NCBI RefSeq assembly: GCF_051245535.1
Contig: NZ_CP195303.1
Location: 62,001-126,000, forward strand
Direction: 5' to 3'
Length of the DNA: 64,000 bases
Source of the DNA: Micavibrio aeruginosavorus_D
GTDB taxonomy: Bacteria > Pseudomonadota > Alphaproteobacteria > Micavibrionales > Micavibrionaceae
The notes below the pieces were generated by a model that saw only the letters and a list, made by a program, of their open reading frames with translations, ran no database searches and was not told the origin of the DNA. Position 1 is the first letter of the stretch. Every line of letters starts with the position of its first letter. Positions 39,494 through 48,314 of the stretch are shown in pieces. Both the position numbers and the translations under genes were made by a program.

Positions 39494-40210
39494 TCAGGAT
39501 ATAAATCTATTCATATCGGATTGCGTCAATTCATAGCTAACTCTATGGCATAACTCCTCTGAGGATAGGCCGCTAAATTGCATCGAAAATTCATTGTTAT
39601 TAATTTTGAAATGAAATCCCTGCCTTGGATTATATAATGCAAGATTATTGATCTCGTATTTTCCTGACAATCTGTTTAGGCTTAGATAAAGAATAAGCTG
39701 TCTCAAATCTAATGATCTAAAGGCGCGACCACCAGATTTTATTTCATATAATGTATCTCCGGTAATAACATCGCCATAGCATGTATCTAACTTTCCGCAC
39801 CCAGAAAATTCTGGCCTTAAAATCAGAGAATCTTTGTCCTTAAAGAAACTAAATAGCTTTTCGGATATTTTTTTTATCTCCTGCACTTCGTCGACATTAA
39901 GGGATTGGTCGAAATTTGGCGCTTTATCTCTTAAGCCAGAGATATATTTTACAGTTTCTTCCGTAATATTTTTTAGATCGCTTTCAAGCGTTGAATCTAT
40001 GGATTTCTTTTCTTGCGCGCTACGGCAAAAGATACGAAAGCTCACTTCATTGATAAGAGCGCGGCGTGATGTGGCACTTTTTTCATTTAATGCGCTATGT
40101 GCTCTGTCTAAAACATGAATGTTTATATGCCTTACAAAATCTTCTGACAGAGGGGAAATAGTTCTCCAAAACGAAGTGTGCTCTCTAATAAATTCTATTT
40201 CACTAATCAT
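39494..40210 (-). CDS. PD-(D/E)XK nuclease-like protein coupled to a reverse transcriptase
   Basis: A 238-residue protein. Residues 137-175 carry a PD-(D/E)XK-like site: GCGKLDTCYGDVITG with Asp142 or Asp147, then LYEIKSGG with Glu156 and Lys158, then LRQLILY with Gln171. The N-terminal 120 residues are helical. I chose the ATG at 40210 because it overlaps the reverse transcriptase stop in ATGA, a sign of translational coupling; an ATG-independent longer reading to 40225 would lie inside the upstream gene. A nuclease partner would fit a defence role, cutting DNA or a cDNA product, but activity is inferred from motifs only. The family is not one I can name. Confidence 0.72.
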   Translation of the reverse strand: MISEIEFIREHTSFWRTISPLSEDFVRHINIHVLDRAHSALNEKSATSRRALINEVSFRIFCRSAQEKKSIDSTLESDLKNITEETVKYISGLRDKAPNFDQSLNVDEVQEIKKISEKLFSFFKDKDSLILRPEFSGCGKLDTCYGDVITGDTLYEIKSGGRAFRSLDLRQLILYLSLNRLSGKYEINNLALYNPRQGFHFKINNNEFSMQFSGLSSEELCHRVSYELTQSDMNRFIS

Positions 40211-41814
40211 AGGGGAACCTGCCAAGGATCAGCCGATGATCTTTCTGTTTTGCTTGCGGCCCATTTTTGTACAATTTTTTCAAAATCAGAAAACCCGCCC
40301 TTATTTGCTTGTCTCCAATGATTCCCCTCATCTCCTGGCAAACTGTAGCTCCCAATGATAAATGCTCTCCTTAAGGGGGGAGAGAAGCTAGTGTACTGGC
40401 TGCGCAAATCAGATAGCCAGTGTGATCGGCGCCAATTAAACATTGCCAATATAATATCTCGCTTAATCATGGCCGATTCAGATCTATTAAATAATTTAGT
40501 GAATAGTTCTACATTTTCTTGCTTGTCTTCGCATGATAGTAGCCTACAGGCATAAGCCTGATTTACTTGCGTCTTTATTAAATGTGATTTGTCTTTGAAT
40601 AAGTCTCTAATGCATTTTCCGATATGTTTCTGAGTTTCGTCTGACAAGTCCCCCCATATGTTTTTTAACACCATCATTATAGTGGGGAATATGGGGTATA
40701 AATTATCAAGTGAATTGCAAACTGATAAAACAGCCTGATCTCTTGTAGGATTAGAGATAAACTTTAGTGATTTTACGATCTGACGTGTAACGGCTATATC
40801 GATTCTACTTTTCCCAATTTCTCTCCGTAAGAGACCTAGTATATCAAATTTTTCAATTTCAGATTTTAGTGTCTCATAGTCTTCATCAGCTGTAGGTGAG
40901 TACGGATCAAACCTTAGAGATAAAGACATAAAATTATGAGCACTAACATCAGCAGCCTCGTCTTCTTCCTTTGTGGTCAAAGGAGAGATGTTTTTAAATT
41001 CAGAGGCCGACATAATTCTAGTTTTTGATTTTTGTAAGGTTAAACCCTCATTGTTAATTAGCTTCTCAGATAAAAAGAGAAGTGCATCGAAGGCCTCCTC
41101 ATCTGAATTGCAGAAAAGGTGATAGTCGTCTGCAAATCTGCAGAACTTTATGCCATTATCTTTGAGGAGTTGATCTGTTTGATTTAATAGAATCTCAGAA
41201 AGTAGTCGAGCCGCTGGCCCGCCTACAGGCAAGCCATGCGAATACTTTCCTGAGAAATTTCCAAGAAATTTATTTATTCTCATCGGTATATCACCAGGCT
41301 CTTTTATTTGTTTGAGCGCATTCTCTAACCTGTGGTGCCTTACACGCTGATAAAAATCAGATATATCGCATACAACTACTGTTGAATGCTCCCCTGCTAA
41401 ATCAAGGCTCCTTTGTTGGAAGGCTTGCCAGCCTATGTCTGAATTAAATATTTTCTCATCATCTGAATCAGAAAAACGATAGGAAAAAATACATTTTTCA
41501 TCTACCGAAATTCTGACGTTTTCTATTTTTTGCCCCACGGATATTACCAATCCCAGTATATAAGCATTCCAAAGGGGGTCTAACTGTGTGACCCACCTAA
41601 AGCCACTGTATCCGACAGGAGCTAATCTATTTTCATTGAAGGGAGGCTCTATATCTAACTTATCTGAGAAATTCGTATGAATTTTTTCTAAGAGAGCTAA
41701 AACGTCTTCTTCGCAGTCGTAGAAAATTGAATTCTCAATTGGAAAAGGAAAAACATCAGTGTCGCCATGCTTTGAGATGTTTTTTAAAGCTCTTATGAAG
41801 TGTTTAGTCATCAT
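40207..41814 (-). CDS. reverse transcriptase of the Abi/UG (defence-associated) type
   Basis: A 535-residue protein. The polymerase marks are present: motif A VVVCDISDFYQRVRHHRL with Asp150, GLPVGGPAARLLSEILL (residues 194-210) and the catalytic FADD at 227-230 in FCRFADDYHLF. The last 220 residues are helical repeats (from about 315 on), like the alpha-repeat region of Abi and unknown-group (UG) reverse transcriptases. It has no maturase or endonuclease domain of group II introns, no msr/msd-like inverted repeat was recognised nearby, and no variable-repeat system is seen. UG/Abi enzymes are known to protect against phage. It is AT-rich and leads a two-gene operon with the PD-(D/E)XK protein. 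Confidence 0.85.
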   Translation of the reverse strand: MMTKHFIRALKNISKHGDTDVFPFPIENSIFYDCEEDVLALLEKIHTNFSDKLDIEPPFNENRLAPVGYSGFRWVTQLDPLWNAYILGLVISVGQKIENVRISVDEKCIFSYRFSDSDDEKIFNSDIGWQAFQQRSLDLAGEHSTVVVCDISDFYQRVRHHRLENALKQIKEPGDIPMRINKFLGNFSGKYSHGLPVGGPAARLLSEILLNQTDQLLKDNGIKFCRFADDYHLFCNSDEEAFDALLFLSEKLINNEGLTLQKSKTRIMSASEFKNISPLTTKEEDEAADVSAHNFMSLSLRFDPYSPTADEDYETLKSEIEKFDILGLLRREIGKSRIDIAVTRQIVKSLKFISNPTRDQAVLSVCNSLDNLYPIFPTIMMVLKNIWGDLSDETQKHIGKCIRDLFKDKSHLIKTQVNQAYACRLLSCEDKQENVELFTKLFNRSESAMIKRDIILAMFNWRRSHWLSDLRSQYTSFSPPLRRAFIIGSYSLPGDEGNHWRQANKGGFSDFEKIVQKWAASKTERSSADPWQVPL

Positions 41815-42297
41815 TCAACCCTGTTTTAATTCTTATTTATCTTACAGCCTGTTTTGATTCACGACAGTCTATTAATTTTGGAAATGAATGATTTTGTTGT
41901 TCGCTGCCAATCCGCGCCTTAGCAACCAAATTGCAGCGTGAAATTTTGAGGGTACAAAACGAGGTATAAAATCTGCGGGCAGGCTAACGACCTTCAGGTT
42001 ATCATTTTAAAAGAGCGATTTTTGAGGGGTCAATTGACAGTTTTATTGATGCTCCAGAGGCCAAAAATCATCACCTCAAAAAATCAGTGTCCCACAGAAA
42101 AATGGATGTCGATTTTGAGTGATTTTGATCAGGTTTTATAAGATGTTTTAGATAATTTTTGTGGGACACTGGCGGGACACTTCGCCACAAAAAACAGCAA
42201 AAGATTACAACATATGACAATGCAAGAATTTTATTAAGTTATTGATTTGATTATTATAGTTTGTTGTAGCGTTTTGTGGATTTTTGCTTCGATGAGA
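41815..42297. other. non-coding region between the reverse transcriptase and the right border
   Basis: No gene is seen. It should hold the promoter of the reverse transcriptase operon and may hold a non-coding RNA, as some defence reverse transcriptases have. It also carries an inverted copy of the att core (41987-42002), GTGTCCCA-type sites at 42087, 42162 and 42173, GATTTTGATC at 42121, and TGTTGTAGCGT at 42262. Confidence 0.5.
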
Positions 42298-42347
42298 CTC
42301 ATAACCTGAAGGTCGTAGGTTCAAATCCTGCCCCCGCAACCAATTTT
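42298..42347 (+). repeat. attR: right border of the genomic island (tRNA-fMet 3' fragment)
   Basis: A copy of the tRNA-fMet 3' half with the encoded CCA and the following AATTTT. It differs from attL at two bases (CCTGCCCCC here, CCTACTCCC in the full gene). The C at tRNA position 66 pairs perfectly with G7, suggesting this is the ancestral chromosomal end. There is no 5' half, so it is not a working tRNA. Confidence 0.88.
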
Positions 42348-42518
42348 TCCTAAGCATAACCGCAGTGTTTTTGTGCTGGTGAGTGATCTCGCCATCCCGG
42401 CGCATGTAAAAACAAGATCGGCTTTCATTGTCCTTTTGGTCCTGATGTAAACTGGCGTTCGTATTTTTTGAATCGCCGTGTCATTTACATCAATCGATTA
42501 CAGGAAGGCTGATCTGCC

Positions 42519-43838
42519 ATGAAAAATCTTGCTTATGCTCTGGGCTTTCGCGAAAAGCAATTTGCCAATGATGATGATCAATATTTGCCGTTAAAGACGG
42601 GCGCCCTGCGCGGCTTGTCGACCAATATTATGATGGCGGACAAGGACTATAATATTGTCTATGTGAACGAAGCGATCATTGGCTTTCTGCGTGCGCTGGA
42701 AGGCGATATTAAGAAGGATTTTCCGTCATTCAATGTCGATCGTTTGATCGGAATGAATATTGATATGTTTCATCAAAACCCGGCGCACCAGCGTGGCATG
42801 CTCGACCGCATGAGCGGTGAATTTGATACGTCGATCAAGGTTGGCGGGATTGTTTTTAACCTGCATGCCTTTCCGGTTTTTGATGATAACAAAAATCGCG
42901 TTGGCACGGTTGTCGAGTGGCAAGATTCGAAGCAAATGGATGGCACGTCGCAAATTGCATCCATTCATAAATCTATGGCCGTTATCGAATTTAACATGGA
43001 CGGTACCGTTATTACGGCGAATAAAAACTTCCTGGATACGGTGGGCTATGGTCTAGACGAGGTGAAGGGGCATCATCACCGCATGTTTATGGAGCCGAAC
43101 GAGGCAGAGGGTGCGGAATATAGAAAATTCTGGGATGATTTACGGGCCGGGCAGTATCAAGCGGCGGAATATAAGCGCTTGGGCAAAGGTGGACGCGAAA
43201 TCTGGATTCAAGCCAGCTATAACCCCATCTTTGATCTGAATGGTCGCCCGTTCAAGGTTGTTAAATTTGCGACCGATGTGACGAAGCAGGTGACCGCCAA
43301 GCAAAATGCCGGAAAAATGATTGAAAGTGCCGCCGTTGGGACGGAGGAATTGAGTGCATCCGTAAAAGAAATCACAGAGAGCATGACAAAATCCCGCGCA
43401 ACGACGGAAAAGGCCTATGGCATTGTCGAGCAAGCGGACCAGCAAACCAATAAGCTGGCCGATGCCGCGGCATCGATGGGCGGCATTGTTGAGTTGATCA
43501 ACAGCATTGCCAGCCAGATCAACTTGCTGGCCTTGAACGCGACCATTGAATCGGCCCGGGCCGGGGAGGCCGGTAAGGGCTTCGCCGTTGTGGCCAACGA
43601 GGTTAAAAATCTGGCGGCGCAGGCGAAAACGGCCACGGACAAAATTTCGCTGGAAATTAATTCCATGCGCAGCATTTCGTCCAACGTTGTCGATTCCTTG
43701 AACTCGATTAAGGAATCGATTGAAACCGTTCGCGAGTACGTGAATTCCACCGCGAGTGCCGTCGAAGAGCAAAGCGCCGTTGCCAATGAAATTGCCAGCA
43801 ACATGCAGCGCGTGACCCGCGAAGTGAGCAATCTCTAA
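42519..43838 (+). CDS. soluble PAS-domain methyl-accepting chemotaxis protein
   Basis: A cytoplasmic chemoreceptor of 439 residues with no membrane segment. It has two PAS domains (residues about 28-125, with NIMMADKDYNIVYVNEAIIG; and 145-260, with KSMAVIEFNMDGTVITANKN). The C-terminal signalling domain carries the hairpin tip QINLLALNATIESARAGEAG near residue 330. Such receptors sense redox, oxygen or metabolic signals and signal to CheA through CheW. GGAAGG precedes the ATG. A terminator follows. It lies next to the chemotaxis block and is chromosomal, just outside the island. Confidence 0.9.
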   Translation: MKNLAYALGFREKQFANDDDQYLPLKTGALRGLSTNIMMADKDYNIVYVNEAIIGFLRALEGDIKKDFPSFNVDRLIGMNIDMFHQNPAHQRGMLDRMSGEFDTSIKVGGIVFNLHAFPVFDDNKNRVGTVVEWQDSKQMDGTSQIASIHKSMAVIEFNMDGTVITANKNFLDTVGYGLDEVKGHHHRMFMEPNEAEGAEYRKFWDDLRAGQYQAAEYKRLGKGGREIWIQASYNPIFDLNGRPFKVVKFATDVTKQVTAKQNAGKMIESAAVGTEELSASVKEITESMTKSRATTEKAYGIVEQADQQTNKLADAAASMGGIVELINSIASQINLLALNATIESARAGEAGKGFAVVANEVKNLAAQAKTATDKISLEINSMRSISSNVVDSLNSIKESIETVREYVNSTASAVEEQSAVANEIASNMQRVTREVSNL

Positions 43839-43854
43839 GCGGCAAAATAATCAA

Positions 43855-43890
43855 AGCCCCACCAGATCACTCTGGTGGGGCTTATTTATT
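43855..43890 (+). terminator. rho-independent terminator of the chemoreceptor gene
   Basis: AGCCCCACCAGA, loop TCAC, TCTGGTGGGGCT followed by TATTTATTATT. It lies between the converging chemoreceptor and cheZ-like genes and may serve both. Confidence 0.8.
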
Positions 43891-43899
43891 ATTCAGCGG

Positions 43900-44430
43900 C
43901 TAAAAATTTGTCGTCGGACCGTTCAGCAAATGAGCGTCTGGGCGCTCAGCCTTGCGCGCGCGTGGTTTGGCTGCTGTGCCATCGCCCGATCCGCTGGAAA
44001 TAGTGATCATGCATTCCTGCAGGGCCAGCATGTCGTCGTTCAACTCCTTCATCCGCAGGCGAATTTCATTTAAATGCTGGGTGACAAGGTCCTGAAAACT
44101 GGTCGCTTCGAAAATGATGTTGGCCTGATTCTGGATTTCTGCTGCCGCATCCCCCTTCATCTTGGACAATGACTTCATAATTGATTCCGCGGCGGTCAAG
44201 ATTTGGTCGGCGGCTTTTTCTGTGCGTTTTTCTGCGGCCGTGATCTGGTCATTGATGGCGGGCATCAGGAATGTTTGATAATGGTTCGGAATATCATCCA
44301 GCGCACTGACGTGGTCAGCCAGGCGTTTTGCCAATTGTGCCATTGAATCGGCCAGTGCGGCGCGTTTTTCGGGCGATACATGATCCATCGCCTGGCTTGT
44401 TTCGTGTATTGTCTGGATGAGTGACGTCAT
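43900..44430 (-). CDS. CheZ-like phosphatase of CheY-P
   Basis: A 176-residue helical protein. The conserved CheZ phosphatase motif is visible as ATSFQDLVTQHLNEI, with Asp114 and Gln118 in the D-x3-Q pattern used to hydrolyse the CheY phosphate. The long helical hairpin around it and a C-terminal basic tail fit CheZ, though the typical CheY-binding C-terminal helix is not clear (the tail ends DAHLLNGPTTNF). It follows the cheY gene by 12 bases, so the two probably act on each other. Confidence 0.8.
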   Translation of the reverse strand: MTSLIQTIHETSQAMDHVSPEKRAALADSMAQLAKRLADHVSALDDIPNHYQTFLMPAINDQITAAEKRTEKAADQILTAAESIMKSLSKMKGDAAAEIQNQANIIFEATSFQDLVTQHLNEIRLRMKELNDDMLALQECMITISSGSGDGTAAKPRARKAERPDAHLLNGPTTNF

Positions 44431-44442
44431 TCAGGAATGTCC

Positions 44443-44841
44443 TTATCGTTGTTTTTTAATCATGACTGATTTTATTTTTGTTTCGAGCGTGTCCGCGTTA
44501 AACGGTTTTATGATGTAGTTGTCAACGCCGGCCTGCTTGGCCTCCATCACGTTTTCGGGGCGTGATTCCGCGGTGATCATGATAAAGGGCACGTTTTTGT
44601 GTTCATACGTTGAATCGGTGCGAACGAGTTGCAGCAATTGCAACCCGGTCATCGGCATCATGTTCCAGTCCGACAGGACAAGGTCATATTTATTATGCGC
44701 GAGTTTCTGCAGGGCCGCTTGACCGTCCGTGGCTTCGTCAACATTGCTGATATTGATTTGGGATAGCAGATTTCGAACAATGCGTAGCATCGTTTTGTGA
44801 TCATCGACGATCAACACTTTCATATCCTTGTTTATATCCAT
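44443..44841 (-). CDS. cheY: chemotaxis response regulator, CheY-like
   Basis: A single receiver domain of 132 residues: acidic pocket IVDDHKTM (residues 11-18), phosphorylation site Asp58 in LVLSDWNMMPMTG, Thr in MITAES, and the conserved Lys in YIIKPF. It has no output domain. CheA phosphorylates it and it then binds the flagellar motor. It is the first gene of the cheY-cheZ pair, divergent from cheA. Confidence 0.9.
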   Translation of the reverse strand: MDINKDMKVLIVDDHKTMLRIVRNLLSQINISNVDEATDGQAALQKLAHNKYDLVLSDWNMMPMTGLQLLQLVRTDSTYEHKNVPFIMITAESRPENVMEAKQAGVDNYIIKPFNADTLETKIKSVMIKKQR

Positions 44842-45141
44842 TTCCGGGCGCCTTTTAAATGAGAGAAAAATGAATATACGCAGTAAGACGTTTCAATATC
44901 AGTGTCGGGCGCAAACCGTAAAATAACGATGAATCACAATTGCCTATATCGTGGCATGGCGCGTGAATTCTGTGCGGATATATTTTCATGCCTGCGCGCG
45001 TATTCACTATTCAAATTTATGCGCGCGTTTGTTGCATATCGCATTACCATGTGTGGCGTTTATCTCTCGATAAGAATTTCCCGCCTAAGATACATCCTGT
45101 TCCCGATTCCTCTGCCATTTTTTATATGCGGTGATTGACCC
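44842..45141. other. intergenic region between divergent cheY and cheA
   Basis: 300 bases with no convincing gene (a 78-codon open frame on the plus strand has no ribosome-binding site and unlikely composition). It should hold the two divergent promoters; no clear -35/-10 pair stands out. Confidence 0.5.
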
Positions 45142-47805
45142 ATGGATGACCTCGTCACAGAATTTATAACGGAAACCGTTGAATCACTTTCTGCGCTGGA
45201 TCTTGATCTGGTGCGGTTGGAACAGGAGCCGGAGAACAAGGATCTCCTTGGCAATATTTTCCGTTTGATGCACACGATTAAGGGAACGTGTGGGTTTATT
45301 GGCCTGCCGCGGTTGGAAAAAACGGCACATGCTGCCGAAAACCTTCTGGATAATTTTCGCAATGACAAAATGGACGTCAGTGAACGATCCATGACATTGC
45401 TGTTTATGTGCATTGACCGTGTCCGCTTCCTGGTTAGTGAAGTGAGCAAGAATGGCACAGAGCCAGAGGGCAGTGATGCGGACATCATTCAGGTGATTGA
45501 AGCCGAAATCGAAGAGTGCCTGCATGACGGAGGAAAAAAAGAGCATTCTTCCGTGAGTGTCGAGCCCGTAGCGGAGCCATTGCCATCCCCCGAAAGCGCG
45601 CCAGCGTCGAATGTAGAGAAGGGTCCGGAATATCTGCGCGTGCAGATGAATGTTCTGGAAGATCTGATCAATATGGTGTCGGAACTGGTTTTGACGCGCA
45701 ACCAGTTGTCGCAGTTGATCCGCATGGAGGAAAACGCAAGCCTGACGACGCCGTTCCAGCGGCTGAACAGGATTGTATCAGATCTGCAAGACAGCGTTAT
45801 GAAGACGCGGATGCAGCCCATCGGCAATGCGTGGTCGAAATTGCCGCGTATCGTGCGCGATTTGTCGACAGAGATGAAAAAGAAAATCGTCCTGGAGATG
45901 GAGGGCGAGGAAACAGAGCTGGATCGTCAGGTTCTGGAGCAGATTAAAGACCCGTTGACACACATGATCCGCAATTCATGCGATCATGGCATTGAACGCC
46001 CCGCCGACAGGCTGGAGGCCGGAAAGAAGGAGCAGGGCTGTATCCGCCTGCGTGCCTATCACGAAGGTGGATTTATCGTTCTGCAGATCAGCGATGACGG
46101 GAAGGGGTTGGACCCCGCAAAAATTGCCGAAAAGGCGATTGAAAAGGGGATGGCCGATCCGGAAAAAATTCAATCGATGAGCGAGAAGCAAATTCTCGGC
46201 TACATCATGCGCCCCGGTTTTTCGACGGCAGAGCAGGTCACGAACGTGTCCGGGCGCGGTGTTGGTATGGACGTTGTGCGGGCCAATATTGAAAAAATTG
46301 GCGGGTCGATCGATATGGAATCGTCCCCCGGCAAGGGAACGTGCTTTACCATCCAAATTCCGCTGACCTTGGCGATTATTTCGGCGCTGATCGTTGAAAT
46401 TGATACGTATCGTTACGCCATTCCACAAATGAATATTCAGGAATTGGTGTCCATCAATCAAACCGATTCCGATATGATCGAATATATCAACGATAAACCC
46501 GTCCTGCGCCTGCGTGACCGGATCATTCCGCTGCTGGACAGCGAAGCGTTGTTTGATTTCAAGAGCGATCAGGAAAAGAAACCGCATAACCAGAAGCTGA
46601 TCTGCGTGATCAGTACGGGATCGAGTTATTACGGCATTTTGGTGGATCAGATTTATGACACGGAAGAGGTGGTTATTAAATCCGTGTCGTCGGTTCTGAA
46701 AAGCGCGGGAATTTTCTCGGGCAACACCATTCTGGGGGATGGGCGGGTCATTATGATTTTGGACCCGGCGGCCATTGCCCGCAAATTCAATGTCGAGAAA
46801 GCGGTCAATCAACTGGAAGCCGAAAACGTCATGGCCCGTCAGGCACGGGAAAGCGTGAAAGAGCGGGCGTCCATGCTGGTGTTCAAGGCCGGCGATGGCG
46901 CATTGAAGGCTGTGCCACTGGCTTTGGTGTCCCGCATTCAGGTCTTCCCACGCGGGGAAATCACCTGTTCGGCGGACAAAATCGTTGTGCGCTATAATAA
47001 TGCGTTGATGCAATTGTGCTTTATTGATAGCGGGACACAGGGGCTGAATGATCGCGAAGTGATGAGCCTGGTGCTGTCCGACGATATGTCGGAAGCGTCC
47101 ATGGGGCTGATTATCGACCATGTCGTTGATATTATCGAAGGCGACCTGGACCTGGCGACGGCCACATTACGCCCCGGTGTTCTGGGCAGCATGATTTTGA
47201 GTGATCGGACGGTGGATGTCATCGACATCGCCCATTTCCTGTCGCTCAGCCGGTCGGATTGGTTTTCGAAAATGGCGCACCAATCATCGCCCTATGCCAA
47301 TTATCACATCGAACGCGTGCATGAGCGATTGGACATGGTTGAAACCGGGCCCCATACGAACGGTCACGCCACAACCATTGGCGATCTGGAACATGCGGCC
47401 ATGACCGCGCGGCCAATAACGGATTATAAGGGCCAGAAAATGCGTCTTCTGGTCGTGGATGACAGCCCGTTTTTCCGTAGCATGCTCTATCCCATTTTGA
47501 CCAGTGCTGGATATGAAGTCACCTTGTCTGAAGATCCCCTGCATGCTATCCGCCTGCACGATGATGGGCATATGTTCGATATTGTCCTGAGCGATATCGA
47601 GATGCCGCATATGGATGGATATGAATTTGTTGAACGGATGCGCGATGATTCATCGTGGAAAGATATTCCCTTTATCGCCATCACATCCCACAACACGCGG
47701 GAAGATGTCGAATACGGCTATAAAAAGGGATTTAACAAATATATCGGTAAATTTGACAAGGACGAGCTGATCCGCTCACTGGTCAGCGTTCGCAATAATG
47801 AATGA
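45142..47805 (+). CDS. cheA: chemotaxis histidine kinase CheA with two CheW-like regions and a receiver domain
   Basis: A hybrid kinase of 887 residues. Domains in order: Hpt with phospho-accepting His44 in RLMHTIKGTCG; a short linker; a dimerisation/ATPase domain (NSCDHGIERP, DDGKGLD, GRGVGMDVV and GKGTCF boxes, residues about 270-415); a CheW-like domain to about 550; a second CheW-like region (about 570-710); and a C-terminal receiver domain with Asp in VLSDIEMPHMDG. It phosphorylates CheY and CheB. The extra CheW-like and receiver parts are unlike E. coli CheA (654 residues). Confidence 0.92.
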   Translation: MDDLVTEFITETVESLSALDLDLVRLEQEPENKDLLGNIFRLMHTIKGTCGFIGLPRLEKTAHAAENLLDNFRNDKMDVSERSMTLLFMCIDRVRFLVSEVSKNGTEPEGSDADIIQVIEAEIEECLHDGGKKEHSSVSVEPVAEPLPSPESAPASNVEKGPEYLRVQMNVLEDLINMVSELVLTRNQLSQLIRMEENASLTTPFQRLNRIVSDLQDSVMKTRMQPIGNAWSKLPRIVRDLSTEMKKKIVLEMEGEETELDRQVLEQIKDPLTHMIRNSCDHGIERPADRLEAGKKEQGCIRLRAYHEGGFIVLQISDDGKGLDPAKIAEKAIEKGMADPEKIQSMSEKQILGYIMRPGFSTAEQVTNVSGRGVGMDVVRANIEKIGGSIDMESSPGKGTCFTIQIPLTLAIISALIVEIDTYRYAIPQMNIQELVSINQTDSDMIEYINDKPVLRLRDRIIPLLDSEALFDFKSDQEKKPHNQKLICVISTGSSYYGILVDQIYDTEEVVIKSVSSVLKSAGIFSGNTILGDGRVIMILDPAAIARKFNVEKAVNQLEAENVMARQARESVKERASMLVFKAGDGALKAVPLALVSRIQVFPRGEITCSADKIVVRYNNALMQLCFIDSGTQGLNDREVMSLVLSDDMSEASMGLIIDHVVDIIEGDLDLATATLRPGVLGSMILSDRTVDVIDIAHFLSLSRSDWFSKMAHQSSPYANYHIERVHERLDMVETGPHTNGHATTIGDLEHAAMTARPITDYKGQKMRLLVVDDSPFFRSMLYPILTSAGYEVTLSEDPLHAIRLHDDGHMFDIVLSDIEMPHMDGYEFVERMRDDSSWKDIPFIAITSHNTREDVEYGYKKGFNKYIGKFDKDELIRSLVSVRNNE

Positions 47806-47808
47806 TCC

Positions 47809-48309
47809 ATGATCATGGGGGCAGGAATGAACAATGCAAAGCCGAATATTGTTGCGGATACGTTCAAAATTCTGGTTTTAAATATCGGGAGCCATTATTT
47901 CGGCGCCCCGATTGAGAATATTCAGGACGTGATTCAACGCAACCCGACAACACCGGTGCCGCTGACGCCGCCGAACATTATTGGTTTGTTGAATTTGCGC
48001 GGGCATATTGTCACGGAAATTGATGTCGCCTATACGCTGGGTGTTCAGGATCGGGACTGGCTGGCGGGAAATAATGGATATTCCATTGTCATCAATCGCG
48101 GCGGCGAGATGTACAGCCTGGTTTTCGAAGGCATCGGTGATGTCGTGGATGTCATGGATTCCAGCATTGAAAAATTGCCCGACACAATCAATCGCAAATG
48201 GTTTTCCATCTCGCGCGGTGTGTGCCGCATGGGGGACAAGCTGGTCGTTTTGCTGGATTTCAATTTGATGATCGATCATCTAACCCCCGAACCCGCAAAC
48301 ATGGTGTAA
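47809..48309 (+). CDS. cheW: chemotaxis coupling protein CheW
   Basis: A single-domain coupling protein of 166 residues: FKILVLNIGSHYFGAPIENIQDVIQR, IIGLLNLRGHIVTEIDVAYTLG and KLVVLLDFNLMI are the typical CheW beta-barrel pattern. It links receptors to CheA. It starts three bases after cheA; an ATG at 47827 (MNNAKPN), with GGGGG upstream, is equally possible. Followed by cheB within six bases. Confidence 0.88.
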   Translation: MIMGAGMNNAKPNIVADTFKILVLNIGSHYFGAPIENIQDVIQRNPTTPVPLTPPNIIGLLNLRGHIVTEIDVAYTLGVQDRDWLAGNNGYSIVINRGGEMYSLVFEGIGDVVDVMDSSIEKLPDTINRKWFSISRGVCRMGDKLVVLLDFNLMIDHLTPEPANMV

Positions 48310-48314
48310 CGCGT

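Noticed and set aside
40207..41814. Retron, group II intron or diversity-generating element as the origin of the reverse transcriptase
   Set aside because: No maturase or intron structure, no template/variable repeat pair, and no msr/msd-like inverted repeat was recognised; the C-terminal helical repeats fit Abi/UG enzymes better.
42298..42347. A second tRNA-Met gene at the right border
   Set aside because: Only the 3' part is present; the sequence before it does not form the acceptor and D arms.
44902..45138. 78-codon open frame between cheY and cheA
   Set aside because: No ribosome-binding site and a composition unlike neighbouring proteins; it fills the divergent promoter region.
45976..47121. 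381-codon open frame opposite cheA
   Set aside because: It mirrors a strongly supported CheA domain region; its sequence is His/Asn/Arg-rich with no family pattern, as expected for an antisense shadow.
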